Below, one piece after another: positions 1-8,522 of a stretch of DNA of 64,000 bases (position 1 is the stretch's first letter; each line of letters starts with the position of its first letter). Source of the stretch: Legionella waltersii. Lineage in GTDB: Bacteria > Pseudomonadota > Gammaproteobacteria > Legionellales > Legionellaceae. Below the pieces are notes generated by a model, which had not been told where the DNA came from, did no database searches, and was given only the letters and a program-made list of their open reading frames with translations. Position numbers and translations under genes: made by a program. The stretch is from positions 131,384 through 195,383 of the forward strand of contig NZ_LNZB01000015.1 of assembly GCF_001468085.1 (NCBI RefSeq), in the 5' to 3' direction.

Positions 1-1428
1 ATATTGTTTGAACAGGATGATTTAGCCTCAAAAACCTCTTCCAGTAGCACAAAACTCATCCATGGGGGGCTTCGATATTTAGAGCATTATGAGTTTAAGC
101 TAGTAAAAAAAGCCTTAGAAGAACGACATACCCTTTTAAACGTTGCTCCACATATTGTTCATGATCAATCCTTCGTCCTGCCCTATCAAAAGCATATGAG
201 GCCCGCTTGGCTTTTACGTTTAGGTTTATTCTTTTATGATCATCTAAGCCGTTTAAATCACTTACCTAAATCGAGATCCATACGAAGAGGCATTACAAAC
301 AATTATTTTAATCCACTAAAGGATAATTTTAATCGTGGCTTTCTGTTTTATGACGGTTCAACGGATGACTCTCGATTAACGATTCTCAATGCAATTCAAG
401 CTAAGAATCATGGAGCTCATATCAAATCACGTGAAAAGGTAATTCAAGCAGATGTCATTGACCACATTTGGCATCTTAGTGTAAAACCACAAATCGGTGC
501 AGGTTATACAGTCCGGGCTAAAAGTCTCATTAATGCTGCTGGCCCATGGGTGCAATCGATAGCAAAACTATCAAATACTGCAGTACATCAAGAAATTAGC
601 TTGATCAAAGGGAGCCATATTGTAGTTCCTAAATTATATGAAGGTAAACAGGCATATTTTTTACAAAATGCCGATAATCGGGTTGTCTTTGTTATACCGT
701 ATCATGGGTTTCATATGATAGGAACTACCGAAGTGAGATTTTATGGAGATGCAAATCACTTAGAAATTAGCCAAGAAGAAATGGATTATCTAACCGATTT
801 GGTGAACACCTATTTTAACATAAACATTGGTAAAGAGGATATTGTCTATTCATGGAGTGGTGTACGACCTCTGATTGCTAACCAAAGTAAGGATGCGGGC
901 GCTCTTAGTCGAGACTACGTTTATGAACTAGCACTCGAACCCGCTCCAGTGCTCACTATCTTTGGTGGAAAAATAACCACTTACCGCCAGCTCGCTGAGG
1001 AATCCATTAATAAACTTGCCCCGCTCTTTTCCAACATGAAGCCATGTTTAACCAAACACACCCCTCTTCCAGGAGCTACCTATCTTGACATGACTTTTAC
1101 AACCTACATGGCTTATGCAAAGAATAAATACCACTGGCTAAACCCAGAGCTATTAAATAGATATTTGAACAGTTATGGTTGTTATACTGAGGTTTTTTTA
1201 TCCCAATGCAATAGCGAAAAAGACATGGGCAAAAAATACGGTGATTCCTTGTACCAGGTAGAGGTTGATTACCTAGTTCTAGAGGAATGGGCAGTTGAAG
1301 CCAATGACGTATTATTTCGTAGAACTAAACTTGGATTGACCATGGACGACACCAGCAAAAAAGAACTGGCAGAGTATCTAAAGTCCAGATCTAGTGTTCC
1401 TGTTCAAGTTGAGCCCGTATTTCACTGA
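1..1428 (+). CDS. glpD: Glycerol-3-phosphate dehydrogenase, 5' end outside window
   Basis: Aerobic FAD enzyme oxidising sn-glycerol-3-phosphate to dihydroxyacetone phosphate at the inner membrane and feeding quinones. The frame is open from base 1. The first residues (LFEQDDLASKTSSSSTKLIHGG) correspond to the FAD-domain region about 35 residues into family members, so the start and the Rossmann GxGxxG lie upstream of the window. GGKITTYRQLAEE (around residues 325-337 of the visible part) is the conserved FAD-binding motif, followed by the usual alpha-helical C-terminal domain. Its last 38 bases overlap the 3' end of the convergent thioredoxin gene. Identity is secure. Confidence 0.95.
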   Translation: MLFEQDDLASKTSSSSTKLIHGGLRYLEHYEFKLVKKALEERHTLLNVAPHIVHDQSFVLPYQKHMRPAWLLRLGLFFYDHLSRLNHLPKSRSIRRGITNNYFNPLKDNFNRGFLFYDGSTDDSRLTILNAIQAKNHGAHIKSREKVIQADVIDHIWHLSVKPQIGAGYTVRAKSLINAAGPWVQSIAKLSNTAVHQEISLIKGSHIVVPKLYEGKQAYFLQNADNRVVFVIPYHGFHMIGTTEVRFYGDANHLEISQEEMDYLTDLVNTYFNINIGKEDIVYSWSGVRPLIANQSKDAGALSRDYVYELALEPAPVLTIFGGKITTYRQLAEESINKLAPLFSNMKPCLTKHTPLPGATYLDMTFTTYMAYAKNKYHWLNPELLNRYLNSYGCYTEVFLSQCNSEKDMGKKYGDSLYQVEVDYLVLEEWAVEANDVLFRRTKLGLTMDDTSKKELAEYLKSRSSVPVQVEPVFH

Positions 1429-1750
1429 CATCAGCATCAAGAGATTGTTGAGCTAACTCTCTCAGGGTAGATTCTGGTATGCTGCCAGCATCTGAATAAA
1501 TTGCGATACTGTCTTTAAATACCATTAAATGAGGTATAGACCTAATTTCAAAAAAATCCGCTAATTCCTTTTGCTCCTCAATATTTACTTTAACAAATTT
1601 TATACTTGGAAATTCATCTGAGACCTTCTCATACGCTTTTGAGAATTGTTTGCACGGAGCACACCATGCGGCCCAAAAATCTATAAACACAATTTCATTT
1701 TCACTAATTAAAGTTTCAAAATCGTTGCTTCTTATAGTTTCGCTCGGCAT
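1391..1750 (-). CDS. Thioredoxin family protein
   Basis: A 119-residue cytoplasmic thioredoxin-fold protein with no signal peptide. The active site W29-C30-A31-P32-C33 and the cis-proline loop SIPH (P73) are intact, so it should act as a dithiol reductant. It carries a short acidic C-terminal tail beyond the usual 105-108 residues. The start overlaps the 3' end of adk by 19 bases, which suggests co-transcription from adk. The 3' end overlaps convergent glpD by 38 bases. It may be a secondary thioredoxin rather than TrxA. Family is certain, exact role is not. Confidence 0.9.
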   Translation of the reverse strand: MPSETIRSNDFETLISENEIVFIDFWAAWCAPCKQFSKAYEKVSDEFPSIKFVKVNIEEQKELADFFEIRSIPHLMVFKDSIAIYSDAGSIPESTLRELAQQSLDADVSEIRAQLEQEH

Positions 1751-2415
1751 GATAATCCCTCATGGTCTAGAACAGTTAGTATTTTATCAAATATTTGCTC
1801 TACAGTACCAACACCTTCAATGGTATGAAATCGAGGAGCATTTTCATCTCCAGTTTGTTCCCAATCTTTGTAATACTTCACTAATGGAGCTGTTTGGGTA
1901 TGATACACTTGCAAGCGCTTACGTATCGTTTCTTCTTTGTCATCTTCTCGTTGAATTAATGGCTCGCCCGTTTCGTCATCAATTCCAGCATTGACGGGTG
2001 GGTGGTTCACTACATGATAAACTCTTCCAGAGGGTTGATGAATTCGACGGCCGCTGATGCGTTTTATAATTTCTTCATCATCAACAGCTATTTCAATAAC
2101 ATGATCGAGGTGAATCCTGGCATTTTTCATGGCATCAGCCTGAACTAAGGTTCTAGGAAATCCATCAAATAAAAAGCCATTTTTACAATCAGGCTGCTTT
2201 AATCGCTCTTCAACTAAGCCAATAATGATCTTATCTGAAACAAGTCCACCTGCGTCCATAATTGCTTTTGCACTTAAGCCTAATTCAGAACCTTGTGCAA
2301 TGGCAGCACGTAACATGTCTCCAGTTGAAATTTGAGGAATCTTATATCGTTCAATTAAAAGTGAGGCTTGAGTACCTTTACCAGCACCAGGTCCACCTAA
2401 CAGCATCAATCGCAT
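1732..2415 (-). CDS. adk: Adenylate kinase
   Basis: Cytosolic enzyme interconverting ATP + AMP and 2 ADP. The P-loop GGPGAGKGT is at residues 7-15, the AMP-binding DGFPRT motif is present, and there is a long LID domain ([13 protein letters not shown] onward) without the zinc cysteines of Gram-positive enzymes. At 227 residues it is slightly longer than E. coli Adk (214) because of a C-terminal extension. AAGGAG lies about 8 bases before the ATG, supporting the start. The downstream thioredoxin gene overlaps its end. Confidence 0.97.
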   Translation of the reverse strand: MRLMLLGGPGAGKGTQASLLIERYKIPQISTGDMLRAAIAQGSELGLSAKAIMDAGGLVSDKIIIGLVEERLKQPDCKNGFLFDGFPRTLVQADAMKNARIHLDHVIEIAVDDEEIIKRISGRRIHQPSGRVYHVVNHPPVNAGIDDETGEPLIQREDDKEETIRKRLQVYHTQTAPLVKYYKDWEQTGDENAPRFHTIEGVGTVEQIFDKILTVLDHEGLSCRAKL

Positions 2416-2590
2416 CCAAAACTCCTTACGTAGGCCATCATTCTCTAAAACACGCTAATTGATAGGCTTAATTATATCACAGACATTAATATTAATGATC
2501 TTTATATTAAAAACAATAGAGCTAAATACAATATAATCTCAGTAAGTTTTTGAAAGCGTATAATAGTTACAACTTTAGTTGAAATAGTAG

Positions 2591-3661
2591 TTAGCACAAA
2601 CGACGATTACCTGATTGTTTTTTTGATTGTATTTCGGAAACACAATCCAAAACCTCTTTGGGAGCCGTATCAGCGATTGTACCATCCTTTTTCATCCATC
2701 CCAGATTTATGCAGGCTTGCCTACTGCGATTTTTCGACTCCATGGCATGCTCTACAATTTCCGACAAACTCATCTGTTGTTTGCTGTCTTCTGTGATGGT
2801 CGTTTTTCTCCATGAACCGAAAGGAGCTTGTCTATCAAGCGCCAATAATCTAGCATGCTCCCTAAAAAATTGCTGTTGATAACTCTCATTAACTGTAGCA
2901 GGCTTTATTTCAGTTAATTGTTGTTTAAACTGTGTGACAGGGCAAGGCATTTTTTCATCCACTTTCCGAATAGGACTTAACACTTGAGAGTTTGTTAACC
3001 CATGAAACTCGATTCCAGATTGTCGATTTAAAATGCGCTCTTGGATCTCAGAATTATTGATAATAGCATCAAGCTCAGACAAAGAATCAAATGAACTAAA
3101 GCTCGCATGAACTGTAACCTTACCCTCTGGCATGCCTCTACTAGTAGGAAGTACACTTACATCAGCTGTAATTCCCATTTTCGCCATAATGTCATGAAAC
3201 CTCTGGCCACCACTCGTATAATTCTCTGCATCTATAATTGCCACGCATTTAACCCCTTCCTCATCACTAGTCCATACAATTCCCATTTTTTCTGTAAGCA
3301 TCTCAGCTATTTTTTGATTTCTAACTTGTATATCTGCCTTAACTTGGTTGCAATTTAGGCCTCCATCGTACAATGAAGGATCTGTCTCAAACCTACTTAA
3401 TAACCCAAGTAACTCTACAGTACCGGTATACTCAGCTCTAATAGTTGACGGTTGACCACGCATTTGAGGAACAACCTCTACCTTTCTAGGTTTAGGGTTA
3501 ATATCCGCAAATAAATGATCAAATTCGAGGTTATCCTGGTCATCTTGATATTTATATCTGCTGTCGTAACTAACACCATAATCACCCACAACCCATTCAT
3601 GTCCTGTTTTCTTTTGAAGCATTAGAGCAATACGATCTTGCAATTCAATTCTAGATTTCAC
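2591..3661 (-). CDS. Unrecognised protein with two copies of a ~85-residue domain
   Basis: I do not recognise this 356-residue protein. It has no signal peptide or membrane segment. Residues about 10-90 and 116-200 look like tandem copies of one domain: both have an IAxMLxxKxGxxW start, a GV a few residues later, then a phenylalanine and a VxVxPxxRG segment before an amphipathic end. The C-terminal third (about 230-356) is polar and ends in a basic stretch. It starts with GTG, preceded by a G-rich run (GGGGGGG) as the likely ribosome binding site; an internal ATG at codon 14 is an alternative. It stands alone between adk and a lipoprotein gene. A Dot/Icm effector is possible in this genus but nothing in the sequence proves it. 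Confidence 0.75.
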   Translation of the reverse strand: MKSRIELQDRIALMLQKKTGHEWVVGDYGVSYDSRYKYQDDQDNLEFDHLFADINPKPRKVEVVPQMRGQPSTIRAEYTGTVELLGLLSRFETDPSLYDGGLNCNQVKADIQVRNQKIAEMLTEKMGIVWTSDEEGVKCVAIIDAENYTSGGQRFHDIMAKMGITADVSVLPTSRGMPEGKVTVHASFSSFDSLSELDAIINNSEIQERILNRQSGIEFHGLTNSQVLSPIRKVDEKMPCPVTQFKQQLTEIKPATVNESYQQQFFREHARLLALDRQAPFGSWRKTTITEDSKQQMSLSEIVEHAMESKNRSRQACINLGWMKKDGTIADTAPKEVLDCVSEIQSKKQSGNRRLC

Positions 3662-3768
3662 GACGTTGCCCCCCCAACTACTTCAAAGCATATATGAGTA
3701 ATTTTAGCACATATGGAAATGTTTTATTTCTACGGGGGGAGGGATTTAGGGATTAGAATCACATCACT

Positions 3769-4371
3769 TTAAAACCACATCCGTCTCGATTTTAAGGGTT
3801 GATTGCAAGAATTCAATTGCATCGAGTAAAGTTGTGACTTGGCTTTGACTTTACGTGCCACAGAAATTAACCAAGGTTTTTGCAGATAGGTTTTACGCTG
3901 ATAGCCACCAATACCTTCGTGATACGCCAAATACAAGGAATAGGCGTCTGAGCGAGGAATTCCTGCTTTAATATTGGCTTGATTAGCATACCAACCGATG
4001 AAATCTACTCCATCACCAAAATCATCTCTAGATGACCAAAACCATCCATTCATCTTCTTATACTGATTCCAAGTTGAGTGCAAGGCTTGTGTATACCCAT
4101 AAGCCGTGGAAGGACGTTTCCAAGGAATAATTCCTAATAATTTGGTACGGGGTGGTCGTGCTTTTGCATCAAATTTCGATTCTTGATGAATTATAGCCAT
4201 TTGGACAGGAACAGGGACTCGCCAACGACGTTCAACATCTTTAGAATCACTATACCACTTAGGGTATTGTTTAAAAACATTGCAAATATTATTCACATCA
4301 GCTGGAGGTTTACTCACACAAGCAGTAAGAAGGATCAGCATTGGAAAGAGTAGAATTAATTTTAACTTCAT
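3769..4371 (-). CDS. Lipoprotein with lytic transglycosylase (SLT) domain
   Basis: A 200-residue predicted lipoprotein: residues 1-17 form a signal peptide ending in a lipobox (LLTAC, Cys18). The mature part has a transglycosylase SLT-type fold with the expected catalytic glutamate E64 in MAIIHQESKFD, followed by AYGYTQALHSTW (the GLMQ-like segment) and YHEGIGGY near residue 150. It should cleave the glycan strands of peptidoglycan from the periplasmic face of a membrane. It is transcribed away from the exonuclease gene, with the 364-bp repeat element in the gap upstream. Family is clear; which transglycosylase it is cannot be said. Confidence 0.85.
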   Translation of the reverse strand: MKLKLILLFPMLILLTACVSKPPADVNNICNVFKQYPKWYSDSKDVERRWRVPVPVQMAIIHQESKFDAKARPPRTKLLGIIPWKRPSTAYGYTQALHSTWNQYKKMNGWFWSSRDDFGDGVDFIGWYANQANIKAGIPRSDAYSLYLAYHEGIGGYQRKTYLQKPWLISVARKVKAKSQLYSMQLNSCNQPLKSRRMWF

Positions 4372-4481
4372 GATTTTATTATATAAAATTAATTAGGTGC
4401 TTCGATTTATCGGATTTTAGCAAATTCAATTGGTTTAATCTATTTATTCTTAATGAATGAAGGGAGTTAACGCTAAAGCCA

Positions 4482-4508
4482 GGGACGGACCCCAGCGGGG
4501 TCCGTCCC
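4482..4508. repeat. Short perfect palindrome, GGGACGGACCCC type
   Basis: Twelve-base perfect arms (4482-4493 and 4497-4508) around an AGC loop. The right arm overlaps the left terminus of the 364-bp element. Degenerate relatives occur at 39346-39370 and 57005-57032. There is no T-tract, so a terminator role is unlikely. The rest of the 4372-4955 gap outside this palindrome and the large element shows nothing I can name. Confidence 0.7.
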
Positions 4509-4860
4509 TGAGGAATCGACTCATTTTTTAAATGGGACATTTATACCAAAGGCCGGGTGTTTCGCCTAATGGCGCTGCCTTAAGAGGTGTCTTTAGGTTC
4601 TTCTATACGGCCCGCAACGGTCCGCTTGCTGACGCGCGCAGCTCGGTTTCTTCTTTGCTGTCTGAATCAAATCCTAGTCACGGCAGGGATTGAACCGAGC
4701 CGCGCGCGTCAGCAAGTGGATACGAAACTAACCGCTTTCACGAATTCCCATGCTTAAGGCAGCGCCATTAGGAGAAGCGCCGGACCTTCGCTTACTGACC
4801 ATCAGAGAAGAGATTAGTTGGGGCAGTATAATAGGAGTTGATTCCTCAGGGTCAGTCCCC
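4497..4860 (+). repeat. 364-bp palindromic element, copy 1 (MITE-like)
   Basis: Three nested pairs of inverted arms. The outer termini are 26 bases (4497-4522 and 4835-4860, core CCCTGAGGAATCRACTC). The middle arms are 4551-4584 and 4753-4786, sharing TAATGGCGCTGCCTTAAG. The inner arms are 4625-4648 and 4693-4716 (one mismatch in 24), rich in GCGCGC, with a 44-base loop. It has no coding capacity. A second copy of the same length lies inverted at 30032-30395. Non-autonomous mobile element or structured extragenic repeat; I cannot tell which. It sits between divergent genes. Confidence 0.8.
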
Positions 4861-4955
4861 ATTTCATTCATCCCATCAACTCAGTCTCCACGCTGCTAAT
4901 TACATCTTGTATAGACCATGTTAAACTGTTCTTTTAATTAAACATTTATTTACCG

Positions 4956-5726
4956 ATGACTATTCTAGTATTCGATATAGAAACAATTCCTGATGTCGAT
5001 TCGGGAAGAAAATTATACAATCTTGGTGATTTAAACGATCATGACACGGCGCTAGCCATGAGTGCAATTCGCCGTGAAAAGACAGGGAATGATTTTTTGC
5101 CTCATTATTTACAAAAAATCTGTGCCATATCCTTGGTTCTTAGCCATGGATCTCAGATCAAAGTTTGGTCATTAGGCGATGAAAAATCAGACGAAAAAGA
5201 GTTAATCACTCGATTTTATTCTGGTATTGATAAGCACACACCAACACTAGTCAGTTGGAATGGAAGTGGTTTTGATTTACCTGTCTTGCATTATCGCTCC
5301 ATGCTGCATTCTATAAGTGCTCCTATCTATTGGGAAGTTGGGGATAATCAACAGAACTTCAAATGGAATAATTACTTGAGCCGCTTTCATTACCGGCACA
5401 TGGATTTAATGGACATTCTTGCTGGCTATCAAAACAAAGCCTTTGCACCTCTCGATGACATTTCTTCTATGCTCGGATTTCCCGGAAAAATGGGAATGAG
5501 TGGTTCAAAAGTATGGGATCAATACCAAGCGGGGCAACTCAAAGAAATTAGAGATTACTGTGAAACTGACGTGCTAAATACTTACTGTGTATTTTTACGT
5601 TTTGAACTCATTCGGGGAAATCTAAATCAAGAGGAATATTTGCACCAAATAGAGCAATTGAAGTGCTATTTAGAATCTGAAAGCGATAAGAAACATTTGC
5701 AGGAGTTTAGGCAACGTATTCAATAA
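4956..5726 (+). CDS. 3'-5' exonuclease of the PolB-exonuclease-like (DEDDy) family
   Basis: A 256-residue stand-alone exonuclease related to the proofreading domain of family B polymerases. All three exonuclease motifs are visible: Exo I FDIET with D7 and E9, Exo II SWNGSGFDLP with N102 and D107, and Exo III YCETD with Y201 and D205, giving the DEDDy set. It therefore should degrade DNA or RNA 3' to 5' with two metal ions, probably in repair or RNA processing. No polymerase domain follows. The ATG at 4956 starts directly at the conserved first strand. It is a single gene after the repeat-bearing gap. Confidence 0.85.
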   Translation: MTILVFDIETIPDVDSGRKLYNLGDLNDHDTALAMSAIRREKTGNDFLPHYLQKICAISLVLSHGSQIKVWSLGDEKSDEKELITRFYSGIDKHTPTLVSWNGSGFDLPVLHYRSMLHSISAPIYWEVGDNQQNFKWNNYLSRFHYRHMDLMDILAGYQNKAFAPLDDISSMLGFPGKMGMSGSKVWDQYQAGQLKEIRDYCETDVLNTYCVFLRFELIRGNLNQEEYLHQIEQLKCYLESESDKKHLQEFRQRIQ

Positions 5727-5855
5727 CTATTGTATGGGGAACAATAAATCCTTTATTGGTTCTTCTTTTAAATAAGCTGTGAAAATTACTATCATATCTA
5801 TAATTAAGATCATATACTGATAGACCTTTGTCAATAAATTTCAACGGCTTTAGCG

Positions 5856-7094
5856 ATGTCCGAACCACTGATACCTATTACACGACGACAAGCAGTATTA
5901 TTCGCTGTTTTTTTAGTCTTTTATGAATTCCTAACCTACATCGCAAACGACATGATCATGCCTGGAATGATCAATGTTGTTAAGTCATTTAATGCTCCTG
6001 AAACAATGGTTGCAACGTCATTAACGGTCTATATTTTAGGTGGAGCTAGTCTGCAAATTATTCTTGGGCCTTTGTCTGACTCCTATGGTCGACGTCCTAT
6101 GATGTTATTGGGTTCAAGCTTGTTTCTTGTATTTACGCTGTTCATTGCCTGTTCCAATTCTATGGAGCAGTTTTTGCTTGCACGATTTTTTCAAGGAATG
6201 GGCCTATGTTTTATTGGAGTAATAGGGTATGCCACCATACAAGAAATTTTTGAGGAAATGGATGCTGTACGCCTTATCGCTATCATGGCCAACGCTGCAA
6301 TTCTCGCCCCCCTCCTCGGACCCCTTATTGGTGCAGTTATCATCCATTTTGCAACATGGCGACTAATATTTATCATGATTGCAGGGCTTGCTGTTCTGGC
6401 TTTGTGGGGCCTATGGCGATTTATGCCTGAACCCATCGGCCAATTAAAAAAGGATGGTCAAATCATTGTAAAAGCAAACTTTTCTGCGAAAGCCATGTTT
6501 GCTAACTACAAAGCATTACTCACTAACCCTAAATTTTGTTTCAGTGCGCTTGCTACTGGCTTTGTAGGTATTCCATGTATATCCTGGATTGCAATTTCCC
6601 CAATTCTCTTAATTGCAGAATCCAAGTTGAGTGTAATCGATTATGCACTGTGGCAACTTCCAGTATTTGGAGCAACTATATTGGGCAATTGGTTTCTGCA
6701 CAAATTGACCTATAAATACAAACTAGAGCAAATCATTTGCTTGGGAAGTATTCTTATCCTAGCTGGGCTAGTTTTGACTGCATTACTGCCCTATTTATAC
6801 GGTAATCACTATCAATTAATCCTACCCGGAGTAATCTTGTATTTCTTTGCGCTCAGTATCTTGAATGCTCCTTTAAATAGATACTGCCTATTTGTAACTT
6901 CAGTTAGTAAAGGCACTGCTTCTGCTGTTGTTAGTTTAAGCGTTATGATTATTGGCGCATTGGGCATTGAGGTGGCTAATGTTTTTTATAAATTGCATAA
7001 TAATTTACATTTAGCACTGTATTGGAATTGCGTGGCAGTGATAACGCTTTTATTGATAGGTCTTACCTTTTTGGTGAAAAGGAAAGTGAATTAA
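5856..7094 (+). CDS. mdfA: MFS multidrug transporter, MdfA
   Basis: A 412-residue, 12-helix major facilitator that resembles E. coli MdfA closely along its length: VFYEFLTYIANDMIMPGM in helix 1 holds the two membrane acids (E24 and D32, matching MdfA E26 and D34), then the motif A loop GPLSDSYGRRP (71-81) and the CFIGVIGYATIQE segment. It is expected to export lipophilic cations and neutral drugs in exchange for protons across the inner membrane. It is monocistronic, ending just before a hairpin repeat that separates it from a convergent MFS gene. Substrates here are inferred. Confidence 0.88.
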   Translation: MSEPLIPITRRQAVLFAVFLVFYEFLTYIANDMIMPGMINVVKSFNAPETMVATSLTVYILGGASLQIILGPLSDSYGRRPMMLLGSSLFLVFTLFIACSNSMEQFLLARFFQGMGLCFIGVIGYATIQEIFEEMDAVRLIAIMANAAILAPLLGPLIGAVIIHFATWRLIFIMIAGLAVLALWGLWRFMPEPIGQLKKDGQIIVKANFSAKAMFANYKALLTNPKFCFSALATGFVGIPCISWIAISPILLIAESKLSVIDYALWQLPVFGATILGNWFLHKLTYKYKLEQIICLGSILILAGLVLTALLPYLYGNHYQLILPGVILYFFALSILNAPLNRYCLFVTSVSKGTASAVVSLSVMIIGALGIEVANVFYKLHNNLHLALYWNCVAVITLLLIGLTFLVKRKVN

Positions 7095-7098
7095 CCCT

Positions 7099-7164
7099 CC
7101 GCTCCCTTACGGTCGAGGCTCGAATTAAGATTGTGCTAACCGAGCCGCGACCGTAAGGGAGCGG
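7099..7164. repeat. Hairpin repeat, CTCCCTTACGGTCG family, copy 1
   Basis: Twenty-four-base arms (7099-7122 and 7141-7164) with one mismatch, separated by 18 bases. The arm sequence CCGCTCCCTTACGGTCG recurs at 39238-39303 and, decayed, at 9771-9833. It lies between two convergent MFS genes and would fold in both transcripts, so it could help stop or stabilise them, but there is no T-tract. REP-like extragenic palindrome. Confidence 0.8.
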
Positions 7165-7174
7165 AAATTCTGCA

Positions 7175-8467
7175 CTACTTCCGTTTAGCCGGATGAGATT
7201 CTTTAAGTACAAATGCAGAGATAATCAGACTCGCGAGAAAACACAAAGGCATCACTAATAATGCAGTTTGATAACTTGCTACGGTATAAACATGCACACC
7301 ATTTTCTATTCGCCATGTGCCTGTTTGCTGCAATATATAACCCACTAAAGGTTGAAATACAGCACCACCAATTAATACTGAAAGGTTATTAAACCCTGAA
7401 GCTGTCCCTACAAGCTCAGGAGTATTATTTTCTTTGACAACAGCAAAACTAACGGTTTGCCCACCAGCTCCTAAGCCAAGTACGAATAACACCGCATAAG
7501 CCATGTAATAGGATAGGCTATTCATGTATAGGATCATTAAAGTTGCCACTAAACCTAATACGGCACTGAACATCAGTGCAATTCGTCGGCTTTCTAACCT
7601 ATCACTCACCCATCCCAGAAGCGGACTTCCTATTCCAATTCCGAGCCAAATCATGCTGCATAAGCCAGAAGCCGCTACAACACTAATCTGATATTTTTCT
7701 TGTAAAAACGGCACGCCCCATAAAGCAGCAAATACAGCGATAGGTGTCCAAATTGCAAAAGCATACCCACCAATAATCCAGGTATAACTATGTTTACACA
7801 CAGCAACCAGACGCTTCCATTCGTCTCGTAGATAATGATCGGGTATAGACTGGGTCTGTTGATGTGGGAAATCTCGAATAAACACCCAAAACAAAATCGC
7901 TAGTACAAAACCAATGGCTGATAACAAAAAGCTTGCGTTTCTCCAGCCAACTAAATCAATAAAGGCAGCAAGGGGCATTTCACCAAACATTGCACCAACA
8001 GAACTCATAAGTTGAGCTACACCAGCTAAAATTGCAAAATAATAGGGTGGAAACCATCGAGAAATCAGTACTAGAACTCCAATAAAGGAGAATGCTGAAC
8101 CAACGCCAATCATGAATCTACCTATACAAGCGGTTAATACACTATCCGTAGAAGCAAAAAAAGCAGATCCAAATGCACATAAGGCTATTGCGAAAGTCAT
8201 TAACTTTCTAGGTCCATAACGATCAAACAATACACCCGCTGGTAACTGAGTTGGAGCATAAGCATAAAAATAGAAAGCAGATATAACCCCAAATCCTTGA
8301 CCAGTAACGCCAAATGTTTTCATCATAGATTCAGCCATCACACTAGGTGCTACCTGTAAAATAAATTCATACAAATAGAATGATGCTGCTAGAAAAAAAA
8401 TAAAATAGGACGTTGAAAGCGATACGCCCACCTTGCCTGATGATGAACCATTGTAATGTGCGGTCAA
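7175..8467 (-). CDS. MFS transporter, substrate unknown
   Basis: A 430-residue major facilitator with 12 predicted helices. The helix 1 region FIFFLAASFYLYEFILQVAPSV is followed by the motif A loop AGVLFDRYGPRKL (about residues 77-89), and a second half-motif WVSDRLESRR lies after helix 8. The central loop (about 195-220) is long and charged, as usual. The type looks more like an organic anion or nutrient importer than a drug exporter, but I cannot assign a substrate; Legionella has many MFS proteins, including the Pht amino acid transporters. It converges on mdfA across a hairpin repeat. Confidence 0.8.
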   Translation of the reverse strand: MTAHYNGSSSGKVGVSLSTSYFIFFLAASFYLYEFILQVAPSVMAESMMKTFGVTGQGFGVISAFYFYAYAPTQLPAGVLFDRYGPRKLMTFAIALCAFGSAFFASTDSVLTACIGRFMIGVGSAFSFIGVLVLISRWFPPYYFAILAGVAQLMSSVGAMFGEMPLAAFIDLVGWRNASFLLSAIGFVLAILFWVFIRDFPHQQTQSIPDHYLRDEWKRLVAVCKHSYTWIIGGYAFAIWTPIAVFAALWGVPFLQEKYQISVVAASGLCSMIWLGIGIGSPLLGWVSDRLESRRIALMFSAVLGLVATLMILYMNSLSYYMAYAVLFVLGLGAGGQTVSFAVVKENNTPELVGTASGFNNLSVLIGGAVFQPLVGYILQQTGTWRIENGVHVYTVASYQTALLVMPLCFLASLIISAFVLKESHPAKRK

Positions 8468-8522
8468 TTTTATATCACTCTAGATAAAAGTTATAAATTA
8501 AACCCTATTGGGATTTGGTTTG

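Noticed and set aside
1650-1994. 114-codon plus-strand frame across the thioredoxin/adk junction
   Set aside because: Antisense shadow of two clear genes.
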